Part shown: positions 20,544 to 24,174 of the stretch, in pieces
Layout of the letters: each line of letters begins with the position of its first letter
Numbering within the stretch: the stretch's first letter is position 1
Source of the DNA: JBPCOB01 sp051000715
GTDB lineage: Bacteria > Actinomycetota > Actinomycetes > JALYNC01
NCBI GenBank assembly: GCA_051000715.1
Contig: JBPCOB010000064.1
Span: forward strand, 1-24,174
Direction of reading: 5' to 3'
DNA: 24,174 bases
Program-made: the position numbers and the translations under genes
The notes under the pieces: generated by a model
What the model saw: the letters and a program-made list of their open reading frames with translations, nothing else
What the model was told of the DNA's origin: nothing
The model's database searches: none

Positions 20544-22452
20544 CGGCAAGCATCGGCGCAGCAGGACGCGTGCGGTTCATGGAAGGCAACAGAGCCGCGA
20601 CCACCTTGCGGCTTTCCTCGCGCTCTGCCTGTTCGGCGCCTTGGCGACGATACCCTGGTTGCATACGCCCGCCAGCGCGCCGAGTGGAACCCGCGCGGGC
20701 GCCGCCACCCTGCTGGCAAGCCTGCCCCGCACACCGCCGGCAACACACTTCACAGCGGCGGCCCTTCCGCTTGATCCGTTCGGCGCACGATCCAGCCCAC
20801 CAGAGGGAGCAGACGCGTCCGTGCAGTCTGCCGTCGTCCTGGCAGAGGACCGCCGGATCCAGTCGCTGCAGCACCATTCGAGACGATTGCTCCGCCCGAC
20901 GCTGCTTTCCCTGCCGGGGACGCTGCCCACGCTTGTCCTGCCCCCGCGCTCAGCCGCATATACGGTCAAGGACCTGACGGCTGCTGGGACCCTCGTGCCC
21001 CAACCGCATGGGACAGCGCTGCTCATCGCAAACGTGCTGGTGGCGCCGCGGGCTACGCTCGTCCTCGGCAGCCCGATGCTCACGGGCCTTCTCATGGGCA
21101 GCGGACCGAAAGGGTTCACCTCGATAGTCGCTTGGGGGGCGACCCTGAAGGTCAGCGGAGCAAGCGTTTCTTCGCCGTTCACGATCCGTGGCTGGAACCA
21201 GGCCGCCCGTCGGGCCGCTGCCGACGAAGGACGAGGCCGCCCCTATATCCGAGCGATTGGATCACGAATGGACCTGCGGTTCGTCAATGCCTCGTCGCTC
21301 GGCTTCGCGACCGGTCGCACGGGCGGCGCGGCATGGACCGGCACGCGCAGCAAGCCGAGCACCGGTGGTGCGGACTCCTCACGCTTCATCGGCGACGCTT
21401 ACGGCGCATTCCTGTCCCGCACCCAGCAAGCCACGTTCACCAATGACCTTTTCGAAGCCAACGAGTTCGACGGCCTTCGGGTAGACCGCAATGCCGTTTC
21501 CACCTCCGTTCTCGCAAGCACGGCCGCCCGCAACGGGGGGAACGGGATTGCGGTGGTTCGCGGTGCAACTGGCGCCCGGCTCGCCGGCGACCAGTCCGTC
21601 AACAACAGCGGCAACGGTTATCTTCTCGACGGCCGGCCGCTCGCAACCGGTGGGGGCGCCTCGCTCACACCTGCGGCCGTCAGCCCAACGGGGCTCGTTC
21701 TCGCCAGGAGCAGCGCGAATGCCAACGGCCGCGCGGGTATCGCCGTACGGGGTGGCGTCAGAACCGTGCTCGACGGGAACCGCGTCTGCGGACCGACCAC
21801 CGCGATCGCCGTACATAGCGGCGCCACGGGGACCGTGGTGACCGCAAACGACATCAACTGCCCAAGCCATACCGCCCTGTCCATCGGTGCCAACGTGATC
21901 GGCACGACGATCGGCGGAAACCGGTTGGCCGACGCGCGCATCGGCGTACTCATTCGTGACTCATCCGGCGTTCGCCTGATCGACAACACGCTGACCGGGA
22001 TGACAGTCTTCGGCGTCTCACTGCGAGGTTCGACGCGAGCTGTGGTAGCCGACGGAAACGCGATCTCGGGTCGGGGGGTGCGTGCCGTCGATATGCACCG
22101 GGGAACGACGGCGATATTCACCAATAGCGACACCACCGGTTGGACACGCCGATCGCACCTGAGCGCTCGCGGCTACCTGCGCTATCATCCGATGTTGCTC
22201 GTTTGGGTTGCCGCCGTCGTGTTGCTGGCAGCGGCATCTGGACTGGGCCGCCTACGGCGCCGACCACGACCGGTGTATGAGCACAAAATCGACGGGGCAG
22301 CCGCCGCCGCGACGGCGCACTGGTCTACGCCGCCTATCGAGCACCCGATCCGGAAACTGCCGGCGGGCTCGGCGCGAGCCGCCCGCTCGGGCGCACCGTC
22401 CAGCGGCGACCCGTCGCTCGCCCGGGACCACCGCCCGGCACTCACCCCGTGA
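20527..22452 (+). CDS. Membrane-anchored right-handed parallel beta-helix protein (NosD/AlgG-like)
   Basis: 641 aa from GTG 20527; GTG 20536 is an alternative. Both overlap the end of the synthase gene. A basic N-terminus and hydrophobic HLAAFLALCLFGALATIPW (about 26-44) anchor it, and a second span YHPMLLVWVAAVVLLAAASGLG (about 553-575) precedes a basic cytoplasmic-type tail. Between them lie many short N-G/D-N/G-V-type rungs: NDLFEANEFDGLRVDRN, ARNGGNGIAVV, SVNNSGNGYLLDG, NANGRAGIAVRGG, TIGGNRLADARIGVLIRD, DNTLTGMTVFGVSLRG. These are typical of parallel beta-helix carbohydrate-active or NosD-like proteins such as mannuronan epimerases. Beside a processive synthase, a polysaccharide-modifying or guiding role outside the membrane is likely. 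No catalytic residues could be assigned. Confidence 0.78.
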   Translation: MALVSSGKHRRSRTRAVHGRQQSRDHLAAFLALCLFGALATIPWLHTPASAPSGTRAGAATLLASLPRTPPATHFTAAALPLDPFGARSSPPEGADASVQSAVVLAEDRRIQSLQHHSRRLLRPTLLSLPGTLPTLVLPPRSAAYTVKDLTAAGTLVPQPHGTALLIANVLVAPRATLVLGSPMLTGLLMGSGPKGFTSIVAWGATLKVSGASVSSPFTIRGWNQAARRAAADEGRGRPYIRAIGSRMDLRFVNASSLGFATGRTGGAAWTGTRSKPSTGGADSSRFIGDAYGAFLSRTQQATFTNDLFEANEFDGLRVDRNAVSTSVLASTAARNGGNGIAVVRGATGARLAGDQSVNNSGNGYLLDGRPLATGGGASLTPAAVSPTGLVLARSSANANGRAGIAVRGGVRTVLDGNRVCGPTTAIAVHSGATGTVVTANDINCPSHTALSIGANVIGTTIGGNRLADARIGVLIRDSSGVRLIDNTLTGMTVFGVSLRGSTRAVVADGNAISGRGVRAVDMHRGTTAIFTNSDTTGWTRRSHLSARGYLRYHPMLLVWVAAVVLLAAASGLGRLRRRPRPVYEHKIDGAAAAATAHWSTPPIEHPIRKLPAGSARAARSGAPSSGDPSLARDHRPALTP

Positions 22453-23513
22453 GACACGACGGGAGGCGTCATCCGCGTTCGGTGCTCGCCGTCTGCATCG
22501 TGTCACCGATGACAATCCTGCTCCTCGCCTGCACGCCGACGCATGGCGCGGTTCCCTCGAAGACCGGCCAGCCATCGACGGCGCTCGGACGCGGCTCAGC
22601 AACGACCGCGGGGAAGACCGCCTCCGACAGCTGCTCGGCAATGTCACCGACCGTCACCGATGCCGCCTCACTGAAGCGGGCGCTCGGCGACGCCAAGGCG
22701 GGCACTGTGATCGTTCTGGCGCCGGGTGCCTACACGGGTAACTTCGTCGCCTCCGGTTCCGGGACCGCGACGGCCCCCATCACGCTCTGTGGACCGCGGT
22801 CTGCCGTGCTCGACGGCGGCAGTGTCGACAGCGGCTACACGCTCTACCTCTCCTCCGCCAACTGGTGGCGCGTCCACGGCTTCACCGTGCAGCGCGGGCA
22901 GAAAGGCGTGGTACTCGACCAGTCCCAGCACGACGTGATCGCCGGACTGGCCGTCCAGACCATCGGAGACGAAGCAGTACACCTGCGAAAGTTCAGCAGC
23001 TACAACGTCGTGCGCGACAACGTCATCTCAGGCACCGGCCGGCATCAGGCCAAGTTCGGCGAAGGGGTCTACGTCGGCTCGGCCCAGAAGAACTGGTGCA
23101 CCTACACCAAGTGCGCCCCCGACCGTTCGGACCACAACGCCATCCAAGCCAATGTCATCTCGAACACCACTGCTGAGAACGTCGACGTCAAAGAAGGTAC
23201 GACAGGTGGGCAGATCCTGGACAACCAGTTCTCCGGCGTCGGCATGGTCGCAACAACGGCGTGGGTCAACGTCAAAGGCAACCACTGGACGATCCAGGCG
23301 AACGCAGGAACGACCAGCCCCGGAGACGGCTTCCAGGTTCACCGGGTCTACCCGGGCTGGGGCGAAAACAACTCCTTCCAAGCCAATCATGCCGACGTCG
23401 CCGGTCCCGGCTGGGGCTATTACGTCCAGGACGCGTCGCTGGGCAACCTGATCTCGTGCACCAACACCGCCACCGGAGCCGCATCCGGGCTGTCCAACGT
23501 CCCGTGCACGTAG
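22449..23513 (+). CDS. Parallel beta-helix lipoprotein, possible polysaccharide lyase/epimerase
   Basis: 354 aa; GTG 22449 overlaps the preceding TGA (GTGA). After a basic N-terminus, SPMTILLLACT gives a lipoprotein signal with acceptor Cys28, then a Ser/Thr/Gly linker. The folded part opens with TDAASLKRALGDAKAGTVIVLAPGAYTGNFV and ITLCGPRSAVLDGG, the start pattern of pectate-lyase/chondroitinase-B-like beta-helices. It continues as NWWRVHGFTVQRGQKGVVL, GDEAVHLRKFSSYNVVRDNVI, FGEGVYVGSAQKNW, and NTTAENVDVKEGTTGGQILDNQF. The order suggests cleavage or modification of the polymer made by the upstream synthase, on the outer membrane face. A purely structural role is also possible. Four Cys in CTYTKC and near the end (SCTN, VPCT) may form disulfides, consistent with export. 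Confidence 0.78.
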   Translation: MRHDGRRHPRSVLAVCIVSPMTILLLACTPTHGAVPSKTGQPSTALGRGSATTAGKTASDSCSAMSPTVTDAASLKRALGDAKAGTVIVLAPGAYTGNFVASGSGTATAPITLCGPRSAVLDGGSVDSGYTLYLSSANWWRVHGFTVQRGQKGVVLDQSQHDVIAGLAVQTIGDEAVHLRKFSSYNVVRDNVISGTGRHQAKFGEGVYVGSAQKNWCTYTKCAPDRSDHNAIQANVISNTTAENVDVKEGTTGGQILDNQFSGVGMVATTAWVNVKGNHWTIQANAGTTSPGDGFQVHRVYPGWGENNSFQANHADVAGPGWGYYVQDASLGNLISCTNTATGAASGLSNVPCT

Positions 23514-23538
23514 GGCGAAGGAACGCGAGACATAAACC

Positions 23539-24132
23539 GTGATCACTGACATTCGCCATCCGAGGTGGACCCTCGGCTCAGCCGTCGGGGTGGTCCTGCT
23601 TCTAGCGGGCTGCGGGAGCCCGCGCGGCTCGATACGTGATCCGTCTGCCGCCTATTTCCCCACGTACCCGACCGGCACCAAGGTCACCGGCACAGCTCCG
23701 CCTCCCGTTACCGCTTCGCCTCCGGCCGCGCAAATGACCCCCAGCGGACCCGTGTCGCGGCCCGACTCACGCCTGACCCCGGGTTCGGTTGCCAGCACCG
23801 ACGTCAACGCCATCTGCAATGCATCCGGACACGGGCACGCCCACATCCCCGGCGCGACGCAAGCCGAGGTGTACGCACGGTACGGACTCGCCTTTCCGCC
23901 ACCCATGCACGCCTACAGCCTCGACTCCCTCGTCCCCCTCAGCCTCGGCGGCGCCCCCACTGCGGACAACCTCTGGCCGGCGAAGGTCGACGGCACCGGC
24001 TTCCACCAAAAACAACAACTCACCCAGCGCCTGCGACTACTCGTCTGCAGCGGCCAGCTCGATCTGGAGACGGTCCAACGCCGAATTGCCACCGACTGGT
24101 ACTCGATGTGGTTGACCTACGCGAACAACTGA
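23539..24132 (+). CDS. Lipoprotein with HNH-like C-terminal domain lacking the key histidine
   Basis: 197 aa from GTG 23539 (GAAGGAA lies about 15 nt upstream, a loose fit). The signal GSAVGVVLLLAGC gives lipid-attachment Cys25, followed by a Pro/Thr/Ser linker to about residue 90. The C-terminal part, with AHIPGATQAEVYARYGL, YSLDSLVPLSLGGAPTADNLWPAK, FHQKQQLTQRLRLLVCSGQLDLETVQRRIATDWYSMW, resembles a bacterial family in which the motif reads D-H-L-(I/V)-P-L-x-L-G-G-x-x-x-x-x-N-L-W-P, an HNH-like arrangement. Here the histidine after Asp129 is Ser130, so nuclease activity is doubtful. It starts 25 nt after the beta-helix lipoprotein gene and likely belongs to the same operon; its role there is unknown. 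Confidence 0.75.
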   Translation: MITDIRHPRWTLGSAVGVVLLLAGCGSPRGSIRDPSAAYFPTYPTGTKVTGTAPPPVTASPPAAQMTPSGPVSRPDSRLTPGSVASTDVNAICNASGHGHAHIPGATQAEVYARYGLAFPPPMHAYSLDSLVPLSLGGAPTADNLWPAKVDGTGFHQKQQLTQRLRLLVCSGQLDLETVQRRIATDWYSMWLTYANN

Positions 24133-24174
24133 TCGGCCAGGATCGGTCATTGGACCGTCTGCCCCGCCGTAGCC

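Noticed and set aside
1..24174. CRISPR arrays, insertion sequences, integrases, rRNA or tRNA genes
   Set aside because: No regularly spaced repeats, transposase or integrase motifs, or RNA gene signatures were seen on either strand.

Overview
The window is high-GC DNA from an actinomycete chromosome. This rests on many GTG starts, many 4-nt GTGA gene overlaps, the local order dgt / acetyltransferase / dnaG / rpoD, and the family resemblance of nearly every protein. I cannot name the genus from sequence alone. The DNA is densely coding, and no gene-free stretch exceeds about 300 bases. The longest gaps are 866-1090, 1958-2144 and 18969-19232; apart from a short tandem repeat in the first, I see no gene in them. 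I found no tRNA, rRNA, CRISPR array or transposase.

Region 1 (1-1957): the tail of a short-chain dehydrogenase, an NADPH-dependent FMN reductase whose frame is broken by an apparent 1-nt loss near 345-347, and a MOSC-domain protein. Region 2 (2145-9065): a surface-glycan-type cassette. A family-2 glycosyltransferase (minus strand) is divergent from a tightly overlapped plus-strand run: NodU/CmcH-type O-carbamoyltransferase, a second GT2, a GT-B glycosyltransferase and a GT9 heptosyltransferase-like enzyme. The run meets a converging ABC-2 exporter pair tail to tail.

Region 3 (9127-15975, mostly minus strand): a housekeeping information-processing block. It reads AAC(3)-like N-acetyltransferase, dgt, GNAT acetyltransferase, then dnaG, rpoD-type sigma factor and acylphosphatase. 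A plus-strand M23 peptidase lipoprotein sits between the GNAT gene and dnaG, and a multi-hairpin convergent spacer follows it. Region 4 (16045-16655): a compact mazEF-like toxin-antitoxin pair with an 8-bp inverted repeat over its promoter and start codon, closed by a strong hairpin shared with soxR.

Region 5 (16658-18968): a SoxR-type [2Fe-2S] MerR regulator divergent from an SDR oxidoreductase and a QueA-like protein. The 62-nt divergent spacer carries a MerR-type dyad inside a long promoter spacer, and the SDR mRNA is probably leaderless. The QueA-like protein has lost signature residues of queuosine QueA, so its reaction may differ. Region 6 (19233-24132): a probable four-gene operon. It has a processive hyaluronan/cellulose-synthase-like GT2, a membrane-anchored parallel beta-helix protein, a beta-helix lipoprotein and a lipoprotein with an HNH-like fold lacking the expected histidine. 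This looks like synthesis plus extracytoplasmic tailoring of a secreted polysaccharide of unknown chemistry. Regions 2, 5 and 6 are the best candidates for undescribed biology.
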